DNA of 64,000 nucleotides from a virus: the IMG/VR virus record IMGVR_UViG_3300007504_000005, positions 23,173 through 87,172 of that record; one strand, given 5' to 3'. Of this stretch, positions 18,276 through 26,969 are shown piece by piece. How positions within the stretch are numbered: the first letter of the stretch is position 1; every line of letters begins with the position of its first letter. The translations under genes were made by a program, and so were the position numbers. The notes below the pieces were generated by a model that saw only the letters and a program-made list of their open reading frames with translations, did not search any database and was not told the DNA's origin.

Positions 18276-18638
18276 GTGGTCCCTCTTCGGAATACCCGAT
18301 ACCAGGAAGTACACGTCCTTCCGATGGGCGTCGTGGATCTCAAGACGGGCAACAACAAGGTCTTCAACTACGTCCGGGAGTGGGGTGGCGAGCCCTCTCA
18401 GATGACCGTCGCCGAGAACCTGGACAACAACCGTCGGGTCCTGATCAACGGTTGGGGATCTCCTTCTGAGCTGTTGCCTCGGGGGACTCATTTCTTCATG
18501 TACCATGACCAGACCCGGAGGGAGATTGGAAGGTTCATCTCCGTCAGTGTGGTCACCGGGGATATGTCTCTCGATCTCCTGGCGCAGACTGCCCGGAAGG
18601 CAGGCAAGAACCGGATGTACGGGTACGTCCTCAAGTAG
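18276..18638 (+). CDS. Hypothetical protein, 120 aa; probable 3' part of an interrupted gene
   Basis: The only start available after the last upstream stop is GTG 18276, which lacks an SD. The 31 in-frame codons before it (18183-18275) read as plausible protein ('ENENLHGVAKIFFDRAKEL'). The conserved-looking part includes 'YQEVHVLPMGVVDLKTG' and 'RGTHFFMYHDQTRREIGRFISVSVV'. It may be expressed by readthrough, by an unusual start, or not at all. Family unknown. Confidence 0.5.
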   Translation: MVPLRNTRYQEVHVLPMGVVDLKTGNNKVFNYVREWGGEPSQMTVAENLDNNRRVLINGWGSPSELLPRGTHFFMYHDQTRREIGRFISVSVVTGDMSLDLLAQTARKAGKNRMYGYVLK

Positions 18639-18646
18639 GAAGGATC

Positions 18647-18979
18647 ATGGATCTCAAGAAGTTCCTCAAGAAGCACGTCGGTCGCAAACGGATCAAGACC
18701 AAGAATCTGCTGGGCAAGGACTACCACTCGGTCAAGGGGAACTTCTCCTATGAGCTGAAACGGGCCCTCGAGAAGGAGGGGTTCAAGGTGTTCGACTCCC
18801 ACTTCAGCAGCTCGACCATCTACCGGATGACCGACGGTACGTTCCACATAGAGCTCTCGTACAGCCCCAGCAACCAGACCACCTCCATCGGCGAGTCCGG
18901 GTTGCTTCCTCCGCGGAACCGCGCGGCTCGTCTGAAGCTCATCCTGGCCTCTGAGGGCTTCGACCTCCCGAAGCGGTAG
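18647..18979 (+). CDS. Hypothetical protein, 110 aa
   Basis: SD AGGAAGGA precedes ATG 18647. The N-terminus is very basic ('KKFLKKHVGRKRIKTKN'), followed by a compact alpha/beta region ('FKVFDSHFSSSTIYRMTDGTFHIELSY'). It ends at CGG TAG, whose bases form part of the next leader element. No family recognised. Confidence 0.6.
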   Translation: MDLKKFLKKHVGRKRIKTKNLLGKDYHSVKGNFSYELKRALEKEGFKVFDSHFSSSTIYRMTDGTFHIELSYSPSNQTTSIGESGLLPPRNRAARLKLILASEGFDLPKR

Positions 18980-19025
18980 ACCACCTATCAGGACGCAGAT
19001 GGACAGGAGTCTCCATGCGTCCTGA
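18975..19025 (+). promoter_or_regulatory. GGTA-N6-CTAT element with a hairpin enclosing the start codon of 19015
   Basis: GGTA (18975-18978), six bases, CTAT (18985-18988), 40 bases before ATG 19015. TCAGGACGC (18988-18996) pairs with GCGTCCTGA (19017-19025), and ATGGA (18999-19003) pairs with TCCAT (19012-19016). The result is 14 bp in total with a small bulge. The SD CAGGAG is in the 8-base loop and the start codon is in the stem. Confidence 0.6.
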
Positions 19026-19653
19026 CCCAAAGAAGGTTGCTGCTGCTTTCCTCGCGCAGAAGTCCGGTATGTCTCGGACGGCGGGTGAGGTTCGGTTCGT
19101 CAAGGATCGTGGGGGTGACAAGTCCGAGTGGGGTTGGAACACCCCCGGCCCGTCTGAGAGAGATATCTCGGACAACTTCGTGTTCAACGCGGAGAACCTG
19201 AAGCCGTTGGCTTTGGTGATGCGGTCGGTCCTGATGGGATTGGGCCACGCCACTTCGGCGCACACTCGGATGGTGAAGATCAAGAGCCGGAACGTTAGCC
19301 CTGATGGGGCTCTCGGAGGCAAGGGGTACATTCAGAAGATCCCGGACCTGCGGCGCCAGCTCATGAACTGTGTCGAGGTTCTCTCTGCGATTTCCGATAC
19401 CCTGTACGATGAGATCAAGGCCCCTCACTGGGATCCCTCCGAGGACAAGATGACTCCACGGGACCGCGACGAGGTTCGTGAGATCGTAGAGGACGCTGAG
19501 GAGATCAAGGAAGATCCTGAGGCCTGGGCGGATGAGCAGGAAGAAGAGCTCGATGAGGAACACGACACCCTCGCTGTCCACAAGCAAGCAAGCCAGAAGG
19601 TGAGCTTGCACCGGGTGATCCGGAACTTCCAGAGGAGCACCGATGTCGGATAG
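19015..19653 (+). CDS. Virion-associated protein candidate with shared N-terminal signal, 212 aa
   Basis: The N-terminus 'MRPDPKKVAAAFLAQKSG' resembles those of the 22048 and 25017 proteins, which suggests a common sorting signal. The body is helical ('IPDLRRQLMNCVEVLSAISDTLYDEI') and the C-terminal third is very acidic ('EIVEDAEEIKEDPEAWADEQEEELDEEHD') before a basic tail. It overlaps the next gene by 11 bases. I infer a protein packaged in the head, but no function is recognised. Confidence 0.6.
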   Translation: MRPDPKKVAAAFLAQKSGMSRTAGEVRFVKDRGGDKSEWGWNTPGPSERDISDNFVFNAENLKPLALVMRSVLMGLGHATSAHTRMVKIKSRNVSPDGALGGKGYIQKIPDLRRQLMNCVEVLSAISDTLYDEIKAPHWDPSEDKMTPRDRDEVREIVEDAEEIKEDPEAWADEQEEELDEEHDTLAVHKQASQKVSLHRVIRNFQRSTDVG

Positions 19654-22051
19654 CACGATCCACCAGCTGGGCAATGCGGAGCTCCCCGCTGACCTGTTCA
19701 CGGAGACCCTGGCGAACGGCTTTGGGCTCGGTGAGTACCCTGACATGCAATACGGAATGGGGTCTCAGTCAGCCGTTGTCCTGCAGGACGGCCCCACGAC
19801 TGCACCTGCTGTTCCTGACGGTCTGGCGAAGGGGTCCGCAGAGGATCTCGATCTCCGTTCTCTGATCGCCGAGACCGTCCCCGATCTCGATTGGCTCGAC
19901 GCCAGCCTCCTGGAGCAGGATCCCGCGCGCCTTCCGAAGAACCCAACGGACGTGATCCCGGAGCTCGTTGACGCTTGGAGCTCCGACGGCCCTTCTCTCA
20001 CAGCACAGACTCGAGACCTTTCCCGCGTTCGGTACGAGGAATCTCTCAAGGAGGGCTCCGGGACTTCCCAGAAGGCTTCCGTCAAGCAGATGCGAGAAGT
20101 GGCTTCCAAGGCGATGCGTCGGTCTGTGATGGGTCACGATATCGCGACCATCATCCGCGAGGCTCAGGAGTGTATGGGGGAAGAGGCGGCCCGGTTGGAG
20201 CCTCTCCTCAAGATGGTCCTCGCTGAGCATGGCCTGGCGGGGAATGTGTTCATTCGAGCTGCTGCCTATCCCAAGTACGGGTCGGGCCAGTGGGGAGCCC
20301 ACCTCCGGAGATATGCACGGGACGCCCGGTATGTGGTGGTCTCTGAGCGGGATCTCAAGAACGCAACCTGGATCCAGAACGGTCGGTGCTCTCTCACCGG
20401 CAAGTTCGCCGTCACGAAGGTCCCCTGGGAAGAGGCAGTCACCCACTACAAGTCTCGGCTGGCTGGCCGCTCTCCTTCTCGCACTGGTCTGCGTTCTGCG
20501 TTCCTCCAGAGGGAGGGTCTCTCCAAGAAGGCCAACAGCTGGCTTCCACACCACACGGCTGCTGCTGATCGGGTCTCCACTGAGGAGGCGTGGAAGGCGT
20601 TCGCGTCGTACAAGCCCGAGGTTCCTCAGCTTCGGGATCCGAAGGCCGTGCGGCTGGCTTCGGACAAGCGGGCGGCAGAGGAGAAGATCAACTCCCTCGT
20701 CGCTCAGGGAGTTCTCCCTGAGGTGGACCGGGATCGTATCCTGGCCTCTGGCGCTTCTCCCTCTGACCAGTTGAAGGCGGCAGCTCAGATCGCTGCTCTC
20801 CCCAAGGTCTCTGCGTACCAGGGAGTGCAGAACAAGGCCAACGAGGTCAATCGAGATCTGTATCTGGCGCGGCTCGAGATGAGCCACCTGGCTGCTCAGG
20901 AGCGTGTCTCCCGCCTCCGTGTCGAGGCTTCGCGCCGCTCTCAGGCAGCCATTCAGGACCTGGTGGATCGAAAGATCCTCAAGGCCTCCGAAGCGAAGGC
21001 GATGCTGGAGTCCGGCAAGTCGGTCCACGCAATCCTCCGCGCAGCAGCCAAGATCTCCCTCATCCGACAGGGTGAGTTCAGCGGCCAGAACAACAACGCA
21101 GCTGAGGCGGGAGTCCAGAGGGTTGTCTCCGGAGCAGAGAAGAACCAGGCTCGTATCCGCACTGCCCAGACCAACATCGACCGTCGTGTCCGGAGGGAAG
21201 CAGCGGAGAGTACCCTCGAGGCCCGCGCCGCCCAGGATCGCGTCACCCGGCTCAAGGCAGGGTATCGGGAGGTCCGCCGGGCGATCGAGGCTGGCGCCCG
21301 TGGTCAGGTCCTCAAGAACATCATCGCCAAGACGTTCCATGGGAACGATGCCGAGATTGGCCGTCGTATGCTCGCTGGCCTCCTGGAGCGCACAGGAGCC
21401 CTGAAGGAGCCCACCAAGGCCAACTATGAAGGGAAGTCCTTCAAGATCCATCAGGCAGAGGCTCGGAAGGCTCGGTTCTCTGGGACCGAAGCCCGGAAGG
21501 TCCTGTCTTGGCTCGGCCGGACCCTCTCTGAGGGCTTCGCAGGGAAGCCCTTGGATGAGCTCATCCAGCGTCGGTTCACTGCTCGGACACGGGAGGCTCT
21601 CAAGAGCGAGATCTTCGTAGCTCGGACCTCCCACGAGGGTGGTGCAGGGTTCGTCTATGTGGACGCCTCTGCGTATGCAACCCTCAAGGGGGTCAAGGGG
21701 TGCGAGACCGGGGCCCTCAAGCACCGGGCGAATCAGATCCCCTCCGTCCTGGAGATGAGCCGGTGCGCTTCTTGCTCCCTGGTCTCGACTCGGGAGAACG
21801 GCGAGCGGGTTTGCTCCCTGTACAACAAGGTCCTGCTCGCCGACGCTCGGGGTCCCGAGATGGACCGCATCCGTTCGGCCAACGTCCAGGTAGCCAACAT
21901 GAGCCGCGCGGAGCAGACCCAGTCTCTGTTCGCCGGTGTCTACGATCCAGCGGAGTTCGATCTCCAGAACACCAATCTGGAGGGGATCTCTCCCGGGATG
22001 CCTGAGACGGACAAGTTGGCTGAGATCTTCTTCGAGACGCGACTGCAGTGA
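19643..22051 (+). CDS. Large helical internal virion protein candidate, 802 aa
   Basis: Residues ~330-600 are a long run of charged helices, probably coiled coil ('KRAAEEKINSLVAQGVLPEVDRDRI', then a similar unit 'SRRSQAAIQDLVDRKILKASEAKAMLESG'). These two units look like internal repeats. The C-terminal region has a Cys cluster ('CETGALKH', 'MSRCASCSLVSTRENGERVCSLY') that could bind zinc. It is coupled to the next gene by a GTGA overlap. Position among head genes and composition suggest a structural or ejected head protein. No enzymatic motif is seen. Confidence 0.55.
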   Translation: MSDSTIHQLGNAELPADLFTETLANGFGLGEYPDMQYGMGSQSAVVLQDGPTTAPAVPDGLAKGSAEDLDLRSLIAETVPDLDWLDASLLEQDPARLPKNPTDVIPELVDAWSSDGPSLTAQTRDLSRVRYEESLKEGSGTSQKASVKQMREVASKAMRRSVMGHDIATIIREAQECMGEEAARLEPLLKMVLAEHGLAGNVFIRAAAYPKYGSGQWGAHLRRYARDARYVVVSERDLKNATWIQNGRCSLTGKFAVTKVPWEEAVTHYKSRLAGRSPSRTGLRSAFLQREGLSKKANSWLPHHTAAADRVSTEEAWKAFASYKPEVPQLRDPKAVRLASDKRAAEEKINSLVAQGVLPEVDRDRILASGASPSDQLKAAAQIAALPKVSAYQGVQNKANEVNRDLYLARLEMSHLAAQERVSRLRVEASRRSQAAIQDLVDRKILKASEAKAMLESGKSVHAILRAAAKISLIRQGEFSGQNNNAAEAGVQRVVSGAEKNQARIRTAQTNIDRRVRREAAESTLEARAAQDRVTRLKAGYREVRRAIEAGARGQVLKNIIAKTFHGNDAEIGRRMLAGLLERTGALKEPTKANYEGKSFKIHQAEARKARFSGTEARKVLSWLGRTLSEGFAGKPLDELIQRRFTARTREALKSEIFVARTSHEGGAGFVYVDASAYATLKGVKGCETGALKHRANQIPSVLEMSRCASCSLVSTRENGERVCSLYNKVLLADARGPEMDRIRSANVQVANMSRAEQTQSLFAGVYDPAEFDLQNTNLEGISPGMPETDKLAEIFFETRLQ

Positions 22052-25017
22052 AGCCGAACCCAGCCCGCGTGGCTGTGCGTTGGGCCGTATCCCAGCAGCA
22101 AGCAGCCCCGAAGCCCATGGCGCCCGTTGGGAAGCCAGGGGTTCATGTGGGTCTGTTCTTCCCCGTCCCCGAGGATATCGCTGATCAGTTCCCGGAGAAG
22201 GAGCAGGACAAGTCCAACCCCCACGTGACCTTCCTGTATGTGGGAGAGGTGGAAACCTCTCGGGAACAGGAGCTCGTAGAACTGGTCTCCGACTTCTTCC
22301 TGGAGCTGCCGGCTATCCGGGCCTCTCTGGGCCCTATGGACTACTTCCTGACGCCAACCCAAAAGGTGGTGTTCAGCTCGGTCCGTTTCTCCCATGACAT
22401 CTCGAGTATCCGAGACCAGATCCGGGAAGCTCTCCTGAAAGCGGGCTTCCGTGTCAAAGATGCCTCCCCTATCCGATGGCATCCCCACGTAACCATCGCG
22501 TATGTCAGCCCGGAGGAGAACCTCAAGCTGGCGCCGCCCAAGGGGTCCTGGGATATCGAGACTGTGCGGGTCTGGGGCTTCTCCAAGGAGCACACGATCC
22601 TGTTCGGAGGTGCGGGCCGCCGTCCTACCTTCAAGAGCATGTCCCATCGGGTCGCTGCCAAGTACAAGTCCAAGAAGGATGTCAAGGGTCCCGACGGCAA
22701 GACCCACACGATCTACGAGTACTCGGACCAGCACAACGCGAACAAGGACAAGGACAAATCCAAGAGGGTCGAGAAGCTCCGCCAGAGCCTCTCGAAGCTC
22801 CGGAGCAAGTACCGTAAAGGGCTGTCAGCAGAGGACGCTCGAGAGCGTCTCACGGCCCTCGCCGTTGCTCTGGTAGACTGCACCTACGAGCGCGTCGGGA
22901 ATGACGGCTCCGCCAAGGAAGGACACTTCGGTGTCACCGGCTGGCAGAAGAAGCATGTCACCATCTCTGGGAATACAGCCACCTTCAAGTACACCGGGAA
23001 GTCGGGGATCGACCACGAGAAAAAGGTCACCAACTCCAAGGTGGTCGGGGCTCTCAAGAAGGCACTCGAAGGGAAGAAGCCCGGGGACAAGATCCTTTGC
23101 GATGGCGATGAGTGTGTGATCTCAGCCACCCAGGTCAATCAGTACCTGTCGGAGTTCGGAGTCACCGCCAAGGATATCCGAGGCCTCCACGCCAACGAGG
23201 AGATGAAGAAGAGTCTCTCGGCCATCCGCAAGAAGGGACCCAAGCTTCCCTCCGACAAGAAGGAGCGGGAGAAACTCCTCAAGGATGAGTTCAAGCAGGC
23301 CCTCGAGTCCGCAGCCGAGGCAGTCGGCCACACCACCTCCATTCTGCGCTCCAGCTATCTGGTTCCGGGTCTGGAGGACAAGTTCATGCAGGACGGAACG
23401 GTGATCAACAAGCTGAACAAGGCTGGCCGTACAAAGACGGCTGCCTTTGACATCCTGCGGCACTGCCCCCACTGTCTGGGGATTGTGTCTGACCTGGCCA
23501 AGTTCTGGGATACCTGTACGGACTGTGGCTACGAGGTCAATCTGGGAGGCTTCTATAATGGGCGTGGTGATGCTCCTCACGGAGGAAAGCCTGTCGAGAG
23601 GATGGCCCGCGAAGACGCGTGGCAGCCGATTCCTGAGACGGATCCTCGCCTGATCAAGCAGGCCCTGGATACCTTCTCCCAGTACTCCCGAGGTCCAATG
23701 ATGTGGATCGGGGAGGAAACACGCCTGGCCACACTTGAAGAGCTCGCCCAGTACCTGGAACGTGTCGGAGCTCCCATCCCTGCCGTTCCCCATACCAAGA
23801 CTGCTGCGGGGAACCAAGAGGTCATCGAGGCTCCTCACAACTTCCATCGAGTCAAGGTAGAGCCCCCACGAGCCAAGCGGAAGGTGTACCCGTTCGAGGG
23901 CTACATCGACTTCCAGGGCATCCAGATCGATGTAGAGAACAAGAAGGGGTCCTCTCGCTCCGGGGCGGATCCCGACGGGAACAAGTGGTCTATCAAGATG
24001 CACGCCCACTACGGGGAGATCCGTGGGACCGAGGGCACCGACGGGGATAAGCTTGACGTCTACGTGGGGGAGAACCACGATTCCTCGGTGGTGGTCGTAG
24101 TTCACCAACAGGACCCCAGCACTGGCAAGTTCGACGAGGACAAGGTCCTGTTGGGATTCGACTCTCCTGAGGAGGCCATCGGTCTCTACAAGAAGCAGTA
24201 CGACAAGCCAGGCTTCTTCAAGGAGGGCGAGTTCCTGACCATGCCCATTGGCCAGTTCTGGCGCTGGGTCAACGATCGGAAGAACAAGGGGAAGAAGGTG
24301 AAGGCTCGGTACTGGAGACCTCTCTCCGATGCTGTCGGGCTCAAGACTGCCAAGAAGGGCTCCTGGCAGGAGAGGTACTGGAAGACTGCCATTATCCACC
24401 TCTGGAACGCAACAGACGGAGAGGGTGATCTCCGGGGGAATCCCGGTCTTCAGTCGAGCCTGACTCTGTACGAGCGCGCGCTGATACAGGAGCTCTTGAT
24501 TCATGAGCAGCCCATTCTCCGGACGGGCGAGCACTACCACGTCCGGGACCACCGACTGGATCCCGAGGCGGTTGGGGAGCTCATCGGCGCAGGATATCTC
24601 GAGGAACTGGAGGACGGTTCGGTTGTCGTTTCTCCGATGTACCACGCCAAGGCACGCCTGTATGGTGGGGGTCTGACTCTGAAGGAGCAGATCATGGCCT
24701 ACGAGCTCGGGTACGACCACACCAAGTCTGCTGCGCGTCACGGTCCTCCGACTCAGGTTGGTCTCTCCTCTGTTCTGAAGCGGAAAGGTCTGGAGCCGGT
24801 CGATATCTGGTTCGGACAGGTTCGTCCCCACCGCCGGCCGACGGTGACCAAGCTCGAGGCTCTGCGCACACGCGCCGGAGATATCGTCTACTTTGCCGGG
24901 ATGGATGGCAAGGGCGAGCCTGTCGTTGGCCGCACTGAGCGGGAAGCAAAGGAGCTCGCCAACGAGATCGTTAAGCTCCGCCTTCGCCACCAAACCCCAA
25001 CGATCCACAGCACCTGA
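22048..25017 (+). CDS. Polyvalent multidomain protein: 2H phosphoesterase, topoisomerase IB, Zn ribbon, pyrophosphatase-like domain
   Basis: A 989-residue protein starting at GTG 22048. Domain order: (1) residues ~30-190, 2H phosphoesterase with HVT at 59-61 and 147-149; (2) ~205-460, type IB DNA topoisomerase with R282 ('ERVGND'), K318 ('YTGKSG'), R378 ('AKDIRGLHAN'), H428 and nucleophile Y437 ('SSYLVP'), the last two nine residues apart as in the vaccinia enzyme; (3) zinc ribbon C473, C476, C490, C493; (4) ~612-720, a domain like the pyrophosphatase-fold module of phage polyvalent proteins ('DPDGNKWSIKMHAHYG', 'GTDGDKLDVYVG'); (5) ~790-870, winged-helix-like. Linkers between domains carry KTA or KSA. 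I infer injection with the DNA, with each domain acting in the host cell. Confidence 0.85.
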   Translation: MKPNPARVAVRWAVSQQQAAPKPMAPVGKPGVHVGLFFPVPEDIADQFPEKEQDKSNPHVTFLYVGEVETSREQELVELVSDFFLELPAIRASLGPMDYFLTPTQKVVFSSVRFSHDISSIRDQIREALLKAGFRVKDASPIRWHPHVTIAYVSPEENLKLAPPKGSWDIETVRVWGFSKEHTILFGGAGRRPTFKSMSHRVAAKYKSKKDVKGPDGKTHTIYEYSDQHNANKDKDKSKRVEKLRQSLSKLRSKYRKGLSAEDARERLTALAVALVDCTYERVGNDGSAKEGHFGVTGWQKKHVTISGNTATFKYTGKSGIDHEKKVTNSKVVGALKKALEGKKPGDKILCDGDECVISATQVNQYLSEFGVTAKDIRGLHANEEMKKSLSAIRKKGPKLPSDKKEREKLLKDEFKQALESAAEAVGHTTSILRSSYLVPGLEDKFMQDGTVINKLNKAGRTKTAAFDILRHCPHCLGIVSDLAKFWDTCTDCGYEVNLGGFYNGRGDAPHGGKPVERMAREDAWQPIPETDPRLIKQALDTFSQYSRGPMMWIGEETRLATLEELAQYLERVGAPIPAVPHTKTAAGNQEVIEAPHNFHRVKVEPPRAKRKVYPFEGYIDFQGIQIDVENKKGSSRSGADPDGNKWSIKMHAHYGEIRGTEGTDGDKLDVYVGENHDSSVVVVVHQQDPSTGKFDEDKVLLGFDSPEEAIGLYKKQYDKPGFFKEGEFLTMPIGQFWRWVNDRKNKGKKVKARYWRPLSDAVGLKTAKKGSWQERYWKTAIIHLWNATDGEGDLRGNPGLQSSLTLYERALIQELLIHEQPILRTGEHYHVRDHRLDPEAVGELIGAGYLEELEDGSVVVSPMYHAKARLYGGGLTLKEQIMAYELGYDHTKSAARHGPPTQVGLSSVLKRKGLEPVDIWFGQVRPHRRPTVTKLEALRTRAGDIVYFAGMDGKGEPVVGRTEREAKELANEIVKLRLRHQTPTIHST

Positions 25018-26870
25018 TGATTGTCTCCCCCGAGCGTGTGGCCCGTCTGTTCTTGGCGACCAAGACACGTTCGGAGAAGGAAGAGGCTGAGGCGGAGCGG
25101 CTGATCAGGCCCTCTCCGAAGAAGAAGCCTCCTCGTCGGGATCTGGAACGAGGTCGGGTCAACGATAGCGAGGACGACCCGGACGAGAAGCAGGACAAGA
25201 AGGACCGGTCCCACAACTACAAGGACTCAAGCTTCGACCTGGTAGCTTGGTGGTTCAAGAACGCTCGGGACACCAGTACGGTCAGGATGCGCAAGGTGGA
25301 TACCGGGCGCGTCGTCGACGTCTCTCCGGACACTGTCTCTGAGAACCCAGGCGCGTACGAGGAAGTCACTGGGGACGATGCAACAGATACGGACGACGCT
25401 GATCCTGATGCAACCGAGGACACCCCTTCCGACACTCCCAGTTCTGATCCAAAAGGGGATGCCCCTCCCAAGCCTGACCCCTCCTCTCTCCCAGGGCCTA
25501 CGGACCTCCCGGACAAGGACGCGTACGAGAAGTTCCGCTCCGATGCCATGGCTCGCTACACAGCCTTGGGGATAGCTGAAGACGAGGTTACTGAGATCTT
25601 GGACATGGTCTCGAACCAAGGGGACGCTGAGGAATCAGTGGTCCTGTTGGATGAGCTCGCGGATACGGCTGCTGCGGAAAAGGCGGACCGAGAGAAGGCC
25701 GAGAAGGCCGAGGCCGAAGCTCTCCAGAAGGAGCAGACCGAGGCTGAAGAGGCTCGGAAGAAGGAGGAGCGGGACAAGCTCACCAAGGATCTCACTCAGG
25801 GTCTGCCGAGGGACCAGGAGTCTGCTCTTGAGAGGTCCCTCGGGAAGCTCTCTCCCGAGCAGTTCCAGGCGTTCTCGGAAACTCTGCAGAACCGGGTGTC
25901 TGACCTCAACGCGAGTCGTCCGGACATCAAAGAGTTCATGGAGGACCTCTCCGCGCGGAAGAAGGATCTCCGGGAAAGCACTGACCCGGCCCGGTTGGGA
26001 GAAGCCCTCGCGGCCGTGACCTACTTCAACACGGTGGTAGACAACCCTGCTGTGGATCTGGATAACCCTCTTCCGGAGAAGGGAGGGGACGAGCTGGAAG
26101 GGGATGCTCTGACTGAGGCCCGGAAGAAGTCGGTCGAGAGGTCCTCACGTGCAGTAGAGAAGTATCGTGCGATGTCCTCCGAAGATCGGAAACGTCACCT
26201 CAAGCGGCTGGACCAAGAGCTCCTGGATCTCCCAGACGGATCGCCCCGCCGAGTAGAGCTTGAGGCGATTGAGAAGGGGTTGGGAATCGCTGCTGTCCTC
26301 GAAGAGGGAGACTCGGTTCGAGGAGCCGGCTCTGCAGTAGCCGGAGTCATCCGTGCTGCCGATACAGCTGGGGATCTTGACAAGATCCTATCTCTCTCTG
26401 TGTTGGAGAGCACCGATGCCCTGGGTTCGGATGACCAGCATATCATCCGTGGTGTCTACAACAACCTGGGCTCTATGGATTTCGTAGATGTGGTCGCCAA
26501 GGACCACCCCGCCCGTCCCCTCGCTGAACTCCTTGCGGACCCGGCGGGGAGCAAGAACATGTCCCGGGCGGACAGGGCGTTCATGAAAGAACTCCTGGTG
26601 GATGCCCTAGTCGCGGACACTGCCTTCCTGGATCCCCTCGTTTCAGGGGAGAGCGAAGGCCTCACGGTCAAGGAACACCGCAAGAAGTCTCTGAAGAAGC
26701 GGAAGAAGTTCACCCCATCGACCAAGATCCCAACGGACGTCAAGGGCGCTCGTGGTTGGTTCGAAGAGTTCCTCGAGAACCTCTCCGCACCGTTCCGAAA
26801 GAAGTCCTCCTCCCACATTCCTTGGGATTTCACCCCCTGGAACCCCGAAACCATCACCTTCCAGACCTAA
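25017..26870 (+). CDS. Virion-associated coiled-coil protein, 617 aa
   Basis: ATG overlaps the upstream stop (TGATG). The N-terminus 'MIVSPERVARLFLATKTRS' matches the signal-like start of the 19015 and 22048 proteins. It has an acidic, Asp/Pro-rich linker (~120-165) and a heptad-like coiled coil ('EKADREKAEKAEAEALQKEQTEAEEARKKEE' region, ~225-260). A helical C-terminal half ends in a basic, aromatic tail ('IPWDFTPWNPETITF'). No enzyme motif is seen. It is probably a head-internal or scaffold-associated protein. Confidence 0.6.
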   Translation: MIVSPERVARLFLATKTRSEKEEAEAERLIRPSPKKKPPRRDLERGRVNDSEDDPDEKQDKKDRSHNYKDSSFDLVAWWFKNARDTSTVRMRKVDTGRVVDVSPDTVSENPGAYEEVTGDDATDTDDADPDATEDTPSDTPSSDPKGDAPPKPDPSSLPGPTDLPDKDAYEKFRSDAMARYTALGIAEDEVTEILDMVSNQGDAEESVVLLDELADTAAAEKADREKAEKAEAEALQKEQTEAEEARKKEERDKLTKDLTQGLPRDQESALERSLGKLSPEQFQAFSETLQNRVSDLNASRPDIKEFMEDLSARKKDLRESTDPARLGEALAAVTYFNTVVDNPAVDLDNPLPEKGGDELEGDALTEARKKSVERSSRAVEKYRAMSSEDRKRHLKRLDQELLDLPDGSPRRVELEAIEKGLGIAAVLEEGDSVRGAGSAVAGVIRAADTAGDLDKILSLSVLESTDALGSDDQHIIRGVYNNLGSMDFVDVVAKDHPARPLAELLADPAGSKNMSRADRAFMKELLVDALVADTAFLDPLVSGESEGLTVKEHRKKSLKKRKKFTPSTKIPTDVKGARGWFEEFLENLSAPFRKKSSSHIPWDFTPWNPETITFQT

Positions 26871-26906
26871 AACTACTCTGCTGTTCCCGATTCTTGCGGT
26901 ACCAGT

Positions 26907-26939
26907 TTTATATGGCTTCCGCTAAAGGTGAGTCGGCTC
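26907..26939 (+). promoter_or_regulatory. Candidate late promoter, TTTATAT class
   Basis: TTTATAT (26907-26913) preceded by TACCAG and followed by AAGGTG and GGCTC. The same arrangement occurs at 31976-32010. It lies in the 99-base gap before ATG 26970, a gene with strong codon bias. The rest of the gap holds nothing else I recognise. Confidence 0.45.
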
Positions 26940-26969
26940 AGCCGTCCCTATCTCTGTGGAGACTGTGAA

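Noticed and set aside
17937-18638. TAG recoding to Gln to explain the interrupted gene
   Set aside because: A TGA also interrupts the frame, and TAG ends many clear genes here (for example 17335, 26870 is TAA, 33620 is TAG), so a changed genetic code does not fit.
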